A stretch of 64,000 bases of DNA from JAUWGC01 sp963753055 (GTDB taxonomy: Bacteria; Bacteroidota; Bacteroidia; Bacteroidales; B18-G4). Shown in pieces: positions 1-8,987 of this stretch. The translations under genes were made by a program, and so were the position numbers. Position 1 is the stretch's first letter, and each line of letters starts with the position of its first letter. A model generated the notes under the pieces. It did not search any database and was not told where the DNA came from. It saw only the letters and a program-made list of their open reading frames with translations. Where the stretch lies: positions 527,574 to 591,573 of the forward strand of contig CAVWAP010000009.1 of assembly GCA_963753055.1 (NCBI GenBank), read 5' to 3'.

Positions 1-1
1 G

Positions 2-70
2 TTGGCAGGGTTTGTGCCTGCCAGAAGGGCAGCAAGAATACGGCCGGTAGAAGCACTTAAAGACGAATAA
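2..70 (+). CDS. ABC transporter permease, C-terminal end (partial)
   Basis: The reading frame enters from the left edge and encodes 22 residues ending in RPVEALKDE before a TAA. That ending (hydrophobic helix, P-A-R-R-A, then I-x-P-x-E-A-L) is the typical C-terminus of MacB/FtsX-type permeases, and the next gene ends almost identically (KPIDALRDE). It is therefore probably a sister permease in the same export operon. Only the tail is visible, so nothing can be said about its N-terminal or periplasmic parts. Confidence 0.75.
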   Translation: MAGFVPARRAARIRPVEALKDE

Positions 71-81
71 AATAACGCTTG

Positions 82-105
82 GCGCTCAGCGCTCAGCACT
101 TAGCG
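82..105 (+). repeat. Short heptad tract (GCGCTCA units)
   Basis: Two GCGCTCA units followed by GCACTTA lie in the gap between two permease genes. The 7-nt period is the same as in the much larger tracts further right, though the word differs. Confidence 0.6.
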
Positions 106-112
106 AATTAAA

Positions 113-1381
113 ATGAAAATATTTGATTTAGATAGATGGCAGGAGATTTTCAGTGCGCTGAAGAAGAACAAGCTGCGTACGTTCTTTACCGCCTTTGGTG
201 TGTTCTGGGGCATCTTTATGCTGGTTATCATGCTTGGCTCCGGCAAAGGCCTTGAAAATGGCACAACCGAAGGGTTTGGCGACATGGCCACCAATAGCAT
301 TTTCATGTGGACCCAAAACACCACTATCCCATATAAAGGATTTCCTCCCGGCAGGCGCTACAATTTCAACAATGCCGATACAAAATCTCTTCTGGACAAT
401 ATTCCCGAGATAGAATACCTCGCCCCCAGGATACAGGGATGGGGCGGAAACACGGCCAACAATGTGATCCGGGGAGAACGAACAGGCAATTTCAGGATAC
501 AGGGTGATTATCCTGACTACAACAAGATTGACCCCATGCATATATTAAATGGCCGCTTCATCAATGATATAGACATTGAGCAAAAGCGTAAGATCGTCGT
601 CATCGGCCAAAGGGTCAGAGAAGAAATGTTCAAGCCCGAGGAAGACCCGATCGGGCAGTACCTGCAGATCCAGGGAGTTTATTTTAAGGTGGCCGGGGTG
701 TTTAAAAGCAAGAAGCCAGGACAGCGTGCAGACTGGGAGAACCAGGTCATCTATATGCCCTTCACCACACTTCAGAAGACCTATAATTTTGGGGATGTTG
801 TCGGTTGGTACTCAATGACTTCCCAAAGCGATGTGCCAGCATCTGTGGTAGAAGAAAAAGCAAAAAAACTATTACGGGAAAGACATAGCATTTCACCTGA
901 AGATCAAAGAGCGGTCGGTTCCTTCAACGTGGAAGAAGAATTCAATAAGATGGTCCGCCTGTTTTCCGGTATCAATGGATTGATATGGATAGTAGGCATC
1001 GGGACACTGCTGGCAGGTATCATCGGCGTCAGCAATATCATGCTTATCATCGTGAAGGAAAGAACAAAAGAAATTGGCATACAGAGGGCCATAGGTGCCA
1101 CGCCGGCAAACATCATCAGCCAGATCATCATTGAATCTGTATTCCTGACCGCACTGGCAGGTTATATCGGATTGGTGCTCGGTGTTGGCCTGGTGGAGCT
1201 GGTGAACTATGCCTTAATAAATTTCGGGGAGGGGTCCGAGATGTTCTCCAACCCGGAGGTTGATTTCAACCTGGCCATGAGGGCGCTGTTTATCCTGATA
1301 CTGGCAGGTGTTTTTGCAGGACTGATACCAGCAAAAAGAGCGGTTAGCATCAAACCGATTGATGCATTAAGAGATGAATAA
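113..1381 (+). CDS. MacB-like ABC transporter permease
   Basis: This 422-aa inner-membrane protein has the MacB/FtsX layout: an N-terminal transmembrane helix (about residues 20-45), a long periplasmic MacB_PCD-type domain (about 50-270) and three C-terminal helices (about 285-415). The motif ERTKEIGIQRAIGATP in the loop after the second helix is the usual FtsX-family signature that contacts the ATPase. Such permeases work mechanically with a periplasmic adaptor to expel substrates or lipoproteins. It is preceded by a second permease and followed 22 bp later by a MacA/HlyD-type adaptor. The ATPase is not in view and probably lies upstream. Substrate is unknown. Confidence 0.88.
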   Translation: MKIFDLDRWQEIFSALKKNKLRTFFTAFGVFWGIFMLVIMLGSGKGLENGTTEGFGDMATNSIFMWTQNTTIPYKGFPPGRRYNFNNADTKSLLDNIPEIEYLAPRIQGWGGNTANNVIRGERTGNFRIQGDYPDYNKIDPMHILNGRFINDIDIEQKRKIVVIGQRVREEMFKPEEDPIGQYLQIQGVYFKVAGVFKSKKPGQRADWENQVIYMPFTTLQKTYNFGDVVGWYSMTSQSDVPASVVEEKAKKLLRERHSISPEDQRAVGSFNVEEEFNKMVRLFSGINGLIWIVGIGTLLAGIIGVSNIMLIIVKERTKEIGIQRAIGATPANIISQIIIESVFLTALAGYIGLVLGVGLVELVNYALINFGEGSEMFSNPEVDFNLAMRALFILILAGVFAGLIPAKRAVSIKPIDALRDE

Positions 1382-1403
1382 ATAAATTTAATGAACTATA
1401 ACA

Positions 1404-2495
1404 ATGAAAACTTTTTTTAAGATACTGATAGCAGTTATTGTCGTAGGCATCTTTGTGTATACGATTGTATTCCTCTATGGTAAGTCAAAGGAATCACCGG
1501 TCATTTATCAGACCCAGTCGGCAACAGAAATGCCCATAATCAAGAAAACTGTGGCCACAGGCTCTGTGGTCCCACGCAAGGAGATTGAGATCAAGCCCAA
1601 GGTGTCAGGTATCATCACCGAGGTTTATACTGAGGCGGGTGACAATATAAAGAAGGGTGACATCATAGCTAAGGTCAAGATCATCCCTAACATGGTCAAC
1701 CTCAACAATGCACAGTCACGCCTGAACAGGGCCAACAACAACCTGACTGATGCCAAGAGGGATTATGACAGGCAGAAAGACCTGTATGACAAAGGGGTTA
1801 TTCCAAGAGCTGATTTCGAGGATTTTGAGCTGGCCTATTATAACGCCCAGGAGGAAGTGCAGGCAGCAGAAAACAACCTGCAGCTGATCAAGGAAGGGCA
1901 AACCGGCCAGACCGACCAGCCGACCAATACGCTGATCCGCTCAACCATTGATGGTATGGTATTGGATGTGCCTGTCAAGGTTGGTAACTCCGTGATCGAA
2001 AGCAATACTTTCAACGACGGAACTACCATCGCCAATATAGCAGACATGGGGGAGATGATCTTTGAGGGCAAGATCGATGAAACAGAGGTTGGAAAGATCA
2101 GGGAAGGCATGCCATTGATCCTTTCAATAGGGGCAATTGAGGACATTAAGTTCGATGCTTTCCTGGAGCATATTTCTCCCAAGGGCGTGGAAGAGAATGG
2201 TGCTATCCAGTTTGAAATCAAAGCTGCAGTATCGCTGAAAAGCGACCAGTTTGTCAGGGCCGGATATAGTGCCAACGCTGATATTGTTCTGGCACAAACG
2301 GATTCAGTACTGGCAATCCAGGAAAGTCTTCTTCAGTTTGAAGATGATTCAGCCTTTGTTGAAATAGAAATCGAGCCACAGGTATTCGAAAAGAAATTCA
2401 TCGAACTGGGCCTTTCAGATGGTATAAACGTGGAAGTTAAATCTGGCATTACACTGGAAGATAAGATAAAGATACCTCAGGCAGGCATTCAATAA
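1404..2495 (+). CDS. HlyD/MacA-family periplasmic adaptor subunit
   Basis: The 363-aa protein has an N-terminal membrane anchor (about residues 5-25), then the beta-barrel/lipoyl half-motif VVPRKEIEIKPKVSGII, a coiled-coil hairpin rich in N, R and D/E (about 100-170), and the second lipoyl half (TIDGMVLDVPVKVGNSV). This order is diagnostic of membrane fusion proteins that link an inner-membrane pump to an outer-membrane channel. It lies 22 bp after a MacB-like permease on the same strand, so the two form one tripartite exporter. No outer-membrane TolC homologue follows; the next gene is a peptidase with its own promoter-like sequence. Confidence 0.88.
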   Translation: MKTFFKILIAVIVVGIFVYTIVFLYGKSKESPVIYQTQSATEMPIIKKTVATGSVVPRKEIEIKPKVSGIITEVYTEAGDNIKKGDIIAKVKIIPNMVNLNNAQSRLNRANNNLTDAKRDYDRQKDLYDKGVIPRADFEDFELAYYNAQEEVQAAENNLQLIKEGQTGQTDQPTNTLIRSTIDGMVLDVPVKVGNSVIESNTFNDGTTIANIADMGEMIFEGKIDETEVGKIREGMPLILSIGAIEDIKFDAFLEHISPKGVEENGAIQFEIKAAVSLKSDQFVRAGYSANADIVLAQTDSVLAIQESLLQFEDDSAFVEIEIEPQVFEKKFIELGLSDGINVEVKSGITLEDKIKIPQAGIQ

Positions 2496-2596
2496 TCTGA
2501 GCTTCACTGAGCAAATTCCATATAATCTCCGGATGGTGGATTTAATTTGGGTTATTCCAAATTACTTTTCATCATCCGTTCCTTTTAAAATTTGTG

Positions 2597-2604
2597 TATT
2601 TTCG
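2597..2604 (+). promoter_or_regulatory. Probable -7 promoter box (TATTTTCG)
   Basis: TATTTTCG matches the Bacteroidota -7 element TAnnTTTG except for one T-to-C change, and lies 30 bp before the start of the M49-like peptidase gene, in a 139-bp gap after the exporter operon. No clear -33 TTTG at the usual spacing was seen. Confidence 0.4.
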
Positions 2605-2634
2605 CCCAAAGAAACGTTTAAACCATAGTCAGTT

Positions 2635-4332
2635 ATGAAAAAGATTATTGTACCCGCCATGTTATTTATTTTACTGGCCGTCATCTACGGCTGTGAACCC
2701 CAAAAGAAAAGCGCAGAAGAGTGTGAAAATGCCCGCCCGGGCGCTATTCCTGAAGGAACTGCTCTTAACCCTGTATCTGCATCAGTCGTTGCAGAAAGAC
2801 TTGGTATCTACGCCCCATTCAAGCTTGAAGCTGATATCAGCCATCTCACTGAAAATGAAAAACAGGTCCTGATACGTCTTTTTGATGTCGCCGACATTAT
2901 GGAAGAGCTGTACTGGAAGCAAACCATTGGTGACAAACAGGCATTCCTCAGCAGGATCAGTGATAAGACAACCAAGGCTTTTTCCAGGATCAATTATGGT
3001 CCGTGGGACCGCCTCAATGGTAACGAGTCTTATATTGAAGGTATTGGCGAAAAGCCCAAAGGAGCCAATTTTTACCCGGTCGACATGACCAAAGAAGAAT
3101 TTGATGCCTTTGAAGATCCAAACAAAGACAACCTGTACACCCTGATCCGCAGGGATGAGAACGGTTCCCTCAAATCCGTCTGGTATCACGAAGCCTATGC
3201 ATCACATGTGAAAAAGGCCGCTTCACTGATGAAGGAAGCAGCAACCTTTGCTGATGACCCGGGACTGAAAAAGTATCTAGAGATGCGTGCCGACGCCTTG
3301 CTTACCGATGATTACCAGCCAAGTGATTTTGCCTGGATGGACATGAAAACATCAAATATTGATTTCGTCGTTGGAGCCATTGAGAACTATGAAGATGCTC
3401 TTTATGGTTACAAAGCAGCTTTTGAATCATTCATCCTAATAAAAGACCTGGAGTGGAGCAAGAAGCTTGAGAAGTTTGGCGCCATGCTCCCGGAGCTGCA
3501 GCAACAGCTCCCTGTTGATGAAAAATATAAAAAGGATATTCCCGGTGCTGATGCCGACATGAATGCATACGATGTCATCTATTACGCCGGTGACTGCAAC
3601 GCAGGAAGTAAGACCATTGCCATTAACCTCCCCAATGACGAGGAGGTCCATGTTAAGGTTGGATCAAGGAAATTGCAGCTGAAGAACTCTATGCTGGCGA
3701 AGTTTGATAAGATCCTGGTACCCATTTCAGAGATGCTTATCGATCCGGCACAGCGTAAGTATATCACCTTTACTGCCTTTTTTGAAAACACTATGTTCCA
3801 CGAAGTAGGACATGCCATGGGTATCAAGAACACCATCGATGGCAAGGGCACCGCCCGCGGGGCACTAAAAGAACAATACTCTTCTATTGAAGAAGGTAAG
3901 GCTGATATCATGGGACTCTACCTGGTAACCAAGCTTTATGAAATGGGCGAGCTGACAGAGGGCGAGGTCATGGATAACTATATCACTTTCTTTGCCGGTA
4001 TCTTCCGCTCCAGCCGTTTTGGGGCTGCAAGCTCACATGGCAAGGCCAATATGATGAGGTTCAATTACTTCGCTGAAAACGGCGTGTTCACCAAGAATGA
4101 AGATGGAACTTATACCGTGCATTTCGAAAAAATGAAAGCTGCAATGGTCAGCCTTATGCAAAAGATCCTTACCATACAAGGTAATGGTGATTATGAAGCA
4201 GCCAAGGAGTGGGTGGCTAACAAAGCCATGGTCCCGCCGCTGTTGCAGGCCGACCTTGACAGGGTCAACCAGGGAGGTATCCCCGTTGATATCGTCTTTG
4301 AACAAGGAATTAAAGTCGTAGGATTAAAATAA
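2635..4332 (+). CDS. M49-like (dipeptidyl-peptidase III-related) zinc metallopeptidase lipoprotein
   Basis: The 565-aa product begins with a lipoprotein signal (MKKIIVPAMLFILLAVIYGC, lipobox Cys at residue 20), so it should sit on an envelope membrane. A zinc motif HEVGH occurs at residues 389-393 and a second acidic motif EEGKAD at 419-424, which would supply the third ligand. Classical M49 dipeptidyl peptidases have a six-residue HExxGH motif and EECRAE about 50 residues later; here the helix is one residue shorter and the spacing about half. This resembles a bacterial M49-related subgroup often misnamed in databases. It is followed 27 bp later by an S46 dipeptidyl peptidase, which suggests joint use of oligopeptides. 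Confidence 0.75.
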   Translation: MKKIIVPAMLFILLAVIYGCEPQKKSAEECENARPGAIPEGTALNPVSASVVAERLGIYAPFKLEADISHLTENEKQVLIRLFDVADIMEELYWKQTIGDKQAFLSRISDKTTKAFSRINYGPWDRLNGNESYIEGIGEKPKGANFYPVDMTKEEFDAFEDPNKDNLYTLIRRDENGSLKSVWYHEAYASHVKKAASLMKEAATFADDPGLKKYLEMRADALLTDDYQPSDFAWMDMKTSNIDFVVGAIENYEDALYGYKAAFESFILIKDLEWSKKLEKFGAMLPELQQQLPVDEKYKKDIPGADADMNAYDVIYYAGDCNAGSKTIAINLPNDEEVHVKVGSRKLQLKNSMLAKFDKILVPISEMLIDPAQRKYITFTAFFENTMFHEVGHAMGIKNTIDGKGTARGALKEQYSSIEEGKADIMGLYLVTKLYEMGELTEGEVMDNYITFFAGIFRSSRFGAASSHGKANMMRFNYFAENGVFTKNEDGTYTVHFEKMKAAMVSLMQKILTIQGNGDYEAAKEWVANKAMVPPLLQADLDRVNQGGIPVDIVFEQGIKVVGLK

Positions 4333-4359
4333 TAAATTGCTAATTAAATTAAGATTAAA

Positions 4360-6648
4360 ATGAAACGATTACTATTTGTTTTACTTGTTGTACTAGCTTT
4401 TGGCTTCCGTGCCAATGCATCCACACCGCCGGATGAAGGCATGTGGCTCCCTATTTTTGTTGAAAGGCTTAACTATGTTGATATGCAGGAGATGGGCCTT
4501 CAGCTGACAGCTGAAGAAATCTACAGCATCAACAACTCCAGTCTCAAAGATGCAATTGTTGGATTGTCAAGGGGAAGTACACCGGGTGGTTACTTTTGTA
4601 CAGCCGAAGTGGTTTCCGACCAGGGGCTGATCTTCACCAACCATCACTGTGGTTTTGGCTATATCCAGAAGCACAGTACCATCGAGCATGATTACCTCAC
4701 CGATGGCTTCTGGGCATTGAGCCAGGAGGAAGAGCTGCCCAACGATGGGATGTCTGCCTCTTTCTTTGTAAGGATGGCGAATGTGACTGACAGTATTATT
4801 CCTGAGTTGTCTGACACTTTATCTGAAGGAGCCCGGGGAAAGAAGATCAAAGAGATCTCCGACAGGCTGAAGAAACGCGAAAGCGAAGATGGTAGGTATC
4901 ATGTTACCGTGAAAAGCTTTTTTGGTGGAAATGAGTACTATCTCTTTGTTTATGATGTATTTACAGATGTTCGCCTGGTAGGTGCTCCTCCTTCATCCAT
5001 TGGCAAGTACGGTGGCGACACCGATAACTGGATGTGGCCAAGGCATACAGGTGATTTTTCTATCTTCCGCATCTACAGCGACAAAGAAGGAAAACCTGCT
5101 AAGTTTTCAGAAGAGAATATTCCTCTGAAGCCAAAACACCATCTTCCTGTATCTGTTGCAGGTTATGATAAAGGTGACTTTGCCATGATCTGGGGTTATC
5201 CAGGCGGAACCGAAAGATATCTTACATCTTACGGTGTACAGTTTAAACTTGACAATTTTATCCCTTACCTGGTTCAGATCTTTGGCGCCAAGCTGGATAT
5301 CTGGTGGGAAGCCATGGCTGCCGACAAGGAAGTGAAGATCCAGTATGCTTCTAAAGCTGCCGGCGCTTCCAATGCATGGAAGTTGTTTATCGGACAGGAC
5401 AGAGGACTCAGAAGGCTCGACGTTGCAGGCAAGAAGGTAAAAATCGAAGATAAGTTCCAGAAATGGGCCGATGCCAACCCTGACAGGAAAGAAAAGTATG
5501 GTGATGTGCTGCCTTCTATCAAGTCGGCATATGAAGAAATGGCCAAGGATTATCCAAATCTGATCATTACTGCCCTGGCAGCATCAAGGGGATCTGAGAT
5601 CCTGCCTTATGCCCAACAATTTGGTCAGTTACAGGGAATGCTGGAAGAAAAAGCAGACCCGGCTGTTTATGAAGAGACGATCACCGAGTTGAGAGAAGGA
5701 GCTGTTTCTCATTTTAAAAATTATAATGCTCCTGCCGACCAGAAGGTCATGGCATTATTATTTGAGATATACTATGAGGAGATATCACCAGATTTCATTC
5801 CTGATGAGTTCATCGAAATGCTGGATAAGCAAAAAGGCGATTTTGATGCCCTGGCGGCATATGTGTTCGAAAACTCCGTCTTCACAAGCGAAGAAAAGGT
5901 CAACGCTTTCCTTGACAATCCTAAGTTCAAAACACTTGACAAGGACCCGGCAATGATACTTTCAACCGCTTTCCAGGGGCCTATGGCCAAAGCGGGAATG
6001 GCATATCGTTCTTCACAGACCGAGCTTGGAAAGAGTGATCGTCTGTTTATCGCCGGCCTCAGGGAGATGAATCCTGATAAGGTCTTTTATCCTGATGCCA
6101 ACTCCACCATGCGCCTGACCTATGGTAGTGTTGAGGATTATTTTCCTGCTGATGCCGTTCATTATAACTTCTACACCACCCTTAACGGTGTGATGGAAAA
6201 AGAAGATCCCAATAATGACGAGTTCATTGTGGAAGATAAGCTAAAAGAACTCTACAAAAAGACAGACTACGGTCCTTACGGGCAAACCATCAACGGAAAG
6301 AAGGAACTTATTACATGCTTCCTGACAACCAACGATATTACTGGAGGTAACTCCGGTAGCCCTGTGATCAATGGTAATGGCGAGCTGATTGGTATTGCCT
6401 TCGATGGCAACTGGGAAGCTATGAGTGGTGATATTGCCTTTGAGCCTGAGCTGCAAAGGACCATCAGTGTTGATATCCGGTACGTGCTCTTTGTGATCGA
6501 CAAATATGCAAATGCCCAGAACCTCATCGATGAGCTAACCATCGTGAAAACCAAGCATATGCCAGCACCCAAGCCTGCCGCGGAAGTGAATCCCGAGGTC
6601 AAGGTTGTAAGTGTTACTGATGATGCTGTAAAGGCATTTGAAGAGTAA
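4360..6648 (+). CDS. S46 family serine dipeptidyl peptidase (DPP7-type)
   Basis: The 762-aa protein has a signal peptide ending near ANA (residue 21) and the S46 hallmarks: GGYFCTAEVVSDQGLIFTNHHCG with the catalytic His at 95/96, GGDTDNWMWPRHTGDF carrying the Asp, and GGNSGSPV with the nucleophile Ser at residue 665. S46 enzymes cleave dipeptides from peptide N-termini in the periplasm. In the family, the residue 18 after the serine separates DPP7 (Gly, hydrophobic P1) from DPP11 (Arg, acidic P1). Here it is Gly (FDGNWEAMSGD), so DPP7-like specificity is inferred. It shares strand and close spacing with the M49-like gene. Confidence 0.93.
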   Translation: MKRLLFVLLVVLAFGFRANASTPPDEGMWLPIFVERLNYVDMQEMGLQLTAEEIYSINNSSLKDAIVGLSRGSTPGGYFCTAEVVSDQGLIFTNHHCGFGYIQKHSTIEHDYLTDGFWALSQEEELPNDGMSASFFVRMANVTDSIIPELSDTLSEGARGKKIKEISDRLKKRESEDGRYHVTVKSFFGGNEYYLFVYDVFTDVRLVGAPPSSIGKYGGDTDNWMWPRHTGDFSIFRIYSDKEGKPAKFSEENIPLKPKHHLPVSVAGYDKGDFAMIWGYPGGTERYLTSYGVQFKLDNFIPYLVQIFGAKLDIWWEAMAADKEVKIQYASKAAGASNAWKLFIGQDRGLRRLDVAGKKVKIEDKFQKWADANPDRKEKYGDVLPSIKSAYEEMAKDYPNLIITALAASRGSEILPYAQQFGQLQGMLEEKADPAVYEETITELREGAVSHFKNYNAPADQKVMALLFEIYYEEISPDFIPDEFIEMLDKQKGDFDALAAYVFENSVFTSEEKVNAFLDNPKFKTLDKDPAMILSTAFQGPMAKAGMAYRSSQTELGKSDRLFIAGLREMNPDKVFYPDANSTMRLTYGSVEDYFPADAVHYNFYTTLNGVMEKEDPNNDEFIVEDKLKELYKKTDYGPYGQTINGKKELITCFLTTNDITGGNSGSPVINGNGELIGIAFDGNWEAMSGDIAFEPELQRTISVDIRYVLFVIDKYANAQNLIDELTIVKTKHMPAPKPAAEVNPEVKVVSVTDDAVKAFEE

Positions 6649-6656
6649 TACATTTA

Positions 6657-6757
6657 CCATGTACAATGTTCAATGTTCCATGTGCCATGTACCATGTGCC
6701 ATATTCCAAGTTTTTATTTTGTCTGGAACATGGTACATTGAACATTGAACATGGAAC
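6657..6757. repeat. Heptad inverted repeat between convergent genes
   Basis: The left arm (6657-6708) is a run of 7-nt units such as ACCATGT, TCAATGT and GCCATGT; the right arm (6724-6757) carries reverse complements (GGAACAT, TGAACAT). The arms can fold into a long hairpin between the converging S46 and aminolipid-synthase genes and may terminate both. Confidence 0.75.
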
Positions 6758-6763
6758 TTGATC

Positions 6764-8542
6764 TTATTTTTTAAACCTTTCGAGGATTGATTTGTCATTA
6801 ATCTCCTTCGACAGTGCCTCAATCGTATTCATCGGCACATCGAGAAGATCCAATACCATCAGGCCGTCGAGGCAGTTGTTGAACTTGGGATCAACATTGA
6901 AACCGACAATCTCGGTGTTAAGGTTGATATATTTCTTGAGAAGGATAGGAGTTCTGAACTCGGGTTCAAACTCCTGGACGAAGCGGTCAAATTTCCCCAC
7001 ATCGTTTTCTGTATGCCTCAGAAAGGCCATCATGTCGATGGATTTATCGATCTTGATCTTGAACTCTTTTCGCGGTCTGATGAATTCTGCCAGCTCAAAA
7101 TTGTAATAGTTGGATTTCATGAACTCAACAGTGAGTGCCTTGGAGATATCGGAGAAAGCATTGCTGATGCTGACCGGACCAATGAGATACCTGTATTCAG
7201 GGTGCCTCAGCAGGACATACAGAATGCCTTTCCATAGCAGGAACAGTGAAAATGTCTTTTTCTGGTATTCCTTGGCAACAAACGACCGGCCCAGTTCTAA
7301 CGTTTCGTTCAAAATGGGCAATAACTGGTACCCTAACCGAAACAAAGTCTGGATATAAAAGCCCTTCGTGCCATACTTTTCAAGGATATCCCTTCCATTA
7401 CCTATCCGGTAACCTCCAACAATACCCTTTCCTTCATGATCCCAGATAAACAGCTGATCATAATACTCATCAAACTCGTCAATATCAATGCTTTTATTGG
7501 TCCCTTCACCTACCTGCCGATAAGTTATTTCCCTCAACCTCCCAATTTCTCTCATAATATTGGGTATTTTGGCAGAAGGGGCGCAATAAACACTGTTATC
7601 CTGCAACCTGAACAGCTCATAGTCCTTGGTGATGGCTTCAACCTCTGATTCGATCAGGGCAGAATCAACAGGTGGAATGATCTCTTCCACCTTTTTAGGG
7701 ACATCTTTTTTCTTTTTGTCATCTTTTAAAGAGAGGGCAAGTGCATATGTCTTGGTTCTTAAAAACTTGCCGTATTCATTCAGATCGCTGAAAACCTCCT
7801 GGTCCTTCAGGGTGATGGGATTTCCTATCCTGATTTTAACTACTCTTCCCTTTTTATTAAAGAGTTCGGAAGGCAACTTGATGGTCCTTAATAGCGGGTG
7901 CACCATACCCATCAGGTGGAACATATTGCTGTTATAACCTTCAAAATAGATAGGTAGGACAGGCACCTGGGTCTTCTTGATAAACTTGATCACAGAATAT
8001 TGCCACTTCCTGTCGGTCACCCTCTTCTCATCAAAACGGTAAGTAGAGACCTCTCCTGCAGGATATATCCCAAGCGGGCAACCATTACTTAAGTGGTTAA
8101 ATGCCTCTTTCAGTCCGCTGAATGATGATCTGACATCTTTATGGGTTTCAAAGGGGTTGACGGGCAGAAAGAACCCACTGAGTGGTTCTATCTTGGATAA
8201 AAGAAAGTTGACAAGTATCTTAAAATCAGGTCGGATCGGTCCCAAAAAGGCCATGTGTGACAGTCCATCCAGGCCTCCATAGGGGTGATTCGATATGCTG
8301 ATGAAGGGACCTTCCCTGGGTATCTTCTCAAGGTCCTCATCGCTTATCTCATAGGTGAAGCCCAGTTTTTCAATAGCCTTTTCAACGAACTCAACGCCAT
8401 GAAGATGGGAGATAGGTGAATAGCCTTCATTTACATCCTGCAACTTAAGCACCCGCATCAGGAACCGGGCGGTAGGCTCACCCCCAAGAAATTTTAGGGT
8501 TTTACTGGCAGAAACAAGATCCTTGGGGGTAATTAAATCCAT
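6764..8542 (-). CDS. OlsF-type bifunctional aminolipid synthase (PlsC-like acyltransferase + N-acyltransferase)
   Basis: The 592-aa protein joins two acyltransferases. The N-terminal part (about residues 60-270) is a PlsC-like lysophospholipid O-acyltransferase with ISNHPYGGLDG at 83-93, where His86 and Asp92 form the H-x5-D variant seen in the OlsA/GlsA group. The C-terminal part (about 300-590) resembles the OlsB/GlsB N-acyltransferase fold (LGRSFVAKEYQ, then GPVSIS). Together these would N-acylate an amino acid and then O-acylate it, giving ornithine or glycine lipids of the envelope. Bacteroides uses two separate genes; fused OlsF proteins are known in Serratia and Flavobacterium. The amino-acid headgroup cannot be read from sequence. 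Confidence 0.82.
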   Translation of the reverse strand: MDLITPKDLVSASKTLKFLGGEPTARFLMRVLKLQDVNEGYSPISHLHGVEFVEKAIEKLGFTYEISDEDLEKIPREGPFISISNHPYGGLDGLSHMAFLGPIRPDFKILVNFLLSKIEPLSGFFLPVNPFETHKDVRSSFSGLKEAFNHLSNGCPLGIYPAGEVSTYRFDEKRVTDRKWQYSVIKFIKKTQVPVLPIYFEGYNSNMFHLMGMVHPLLRTIKLPSELFNKKGRVVKIRIGNPITLKDQEVFSDLNEYGKFLRTKTYALALSLKDDKKKKDVPKKVEEIIPPVDSALIESEVEAITKDYELFRLQDNSVYCAPSAKIPNIMREIGRLREITYRQVGEGTNKSIDIDEFDEYYDQLFIWDHEGKGIVGGYRIGNGRDILEKYGTKGFYIQTLFRLGYQLLPILNETLELGRSFVAKEYQKKTFSLFLLWKGILYVLLRHPEYRYLIGPVSISNAFSDISKALTVEFMKSNYYNFELAEFIRPRKEFKIKIDKSIDMMAFLRHTENDVGKFDRFVQEFEPEFRTPILLKKYINLNTEIVGFNVDPKFNNCLDGLMVLDLLDVPMNTIEALSKEINDKSILERFKK

Positions 8543-8605
8543 AATTTAACCTTCAGCAATATCAATTAATACAAAAATAGGAAAATATCATCACTATGAT
8601 GCGAC

Positions 8606-8839
8606 CTAATTATCGTTGGACTTAAGTTTCTTATGTAGCACAAGAACTCCAAGGAAGCAGGTCATAGCGAGAAGGAAGAAGCTTGGGGCAATTACAAACC
8701 AGTTATAAAAGTTTCTTACATTAAGAATTACCGTATTAAAAAGGAATGACAATCCCCCAAGAAAGATCATGATAAGACCGATCAGGGCTCCAAGCCAGCC
8801 TATACATTGAATGATACGAGCTAAGATCATAATATGCAA
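8606..8839 (-). CDS. Small hypothetical membrane protein (77 aa)
   Basis: The 77-aa product has two hydrophobic stretches (about residues 10-33 and 46-68), suggesting a two-helix inner-membrane protein, and ends in a charged tail KKLKSNDN. It lies upstream of the aminolipid synthase on the same strand with a 63-bp gap, so it may be co-transcribed. The family is not recognised. Confidence 0.6.
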   Translation of the reverse strand: MHIMILARIIQCIGWLGALIGLIMIFLGGLSFLFNTVILNVRNFYNWFVIAPSFFLLAMTCFLGVLVLHKKLKSNDN

Positions 8840-8987
8840 GTTTTGTTTGTTTCATCAAATGTAGTGAATTTTCCGGCAAAAGGCAAAGGTGCCCGGCACT
8901 GCCAGCGTTTCCTCAAATAAACATTAGACTCTTCATCTGTATTATATCCGAGAATTTCATAATTTTATCCTGTTCTAAGAAAATAGT

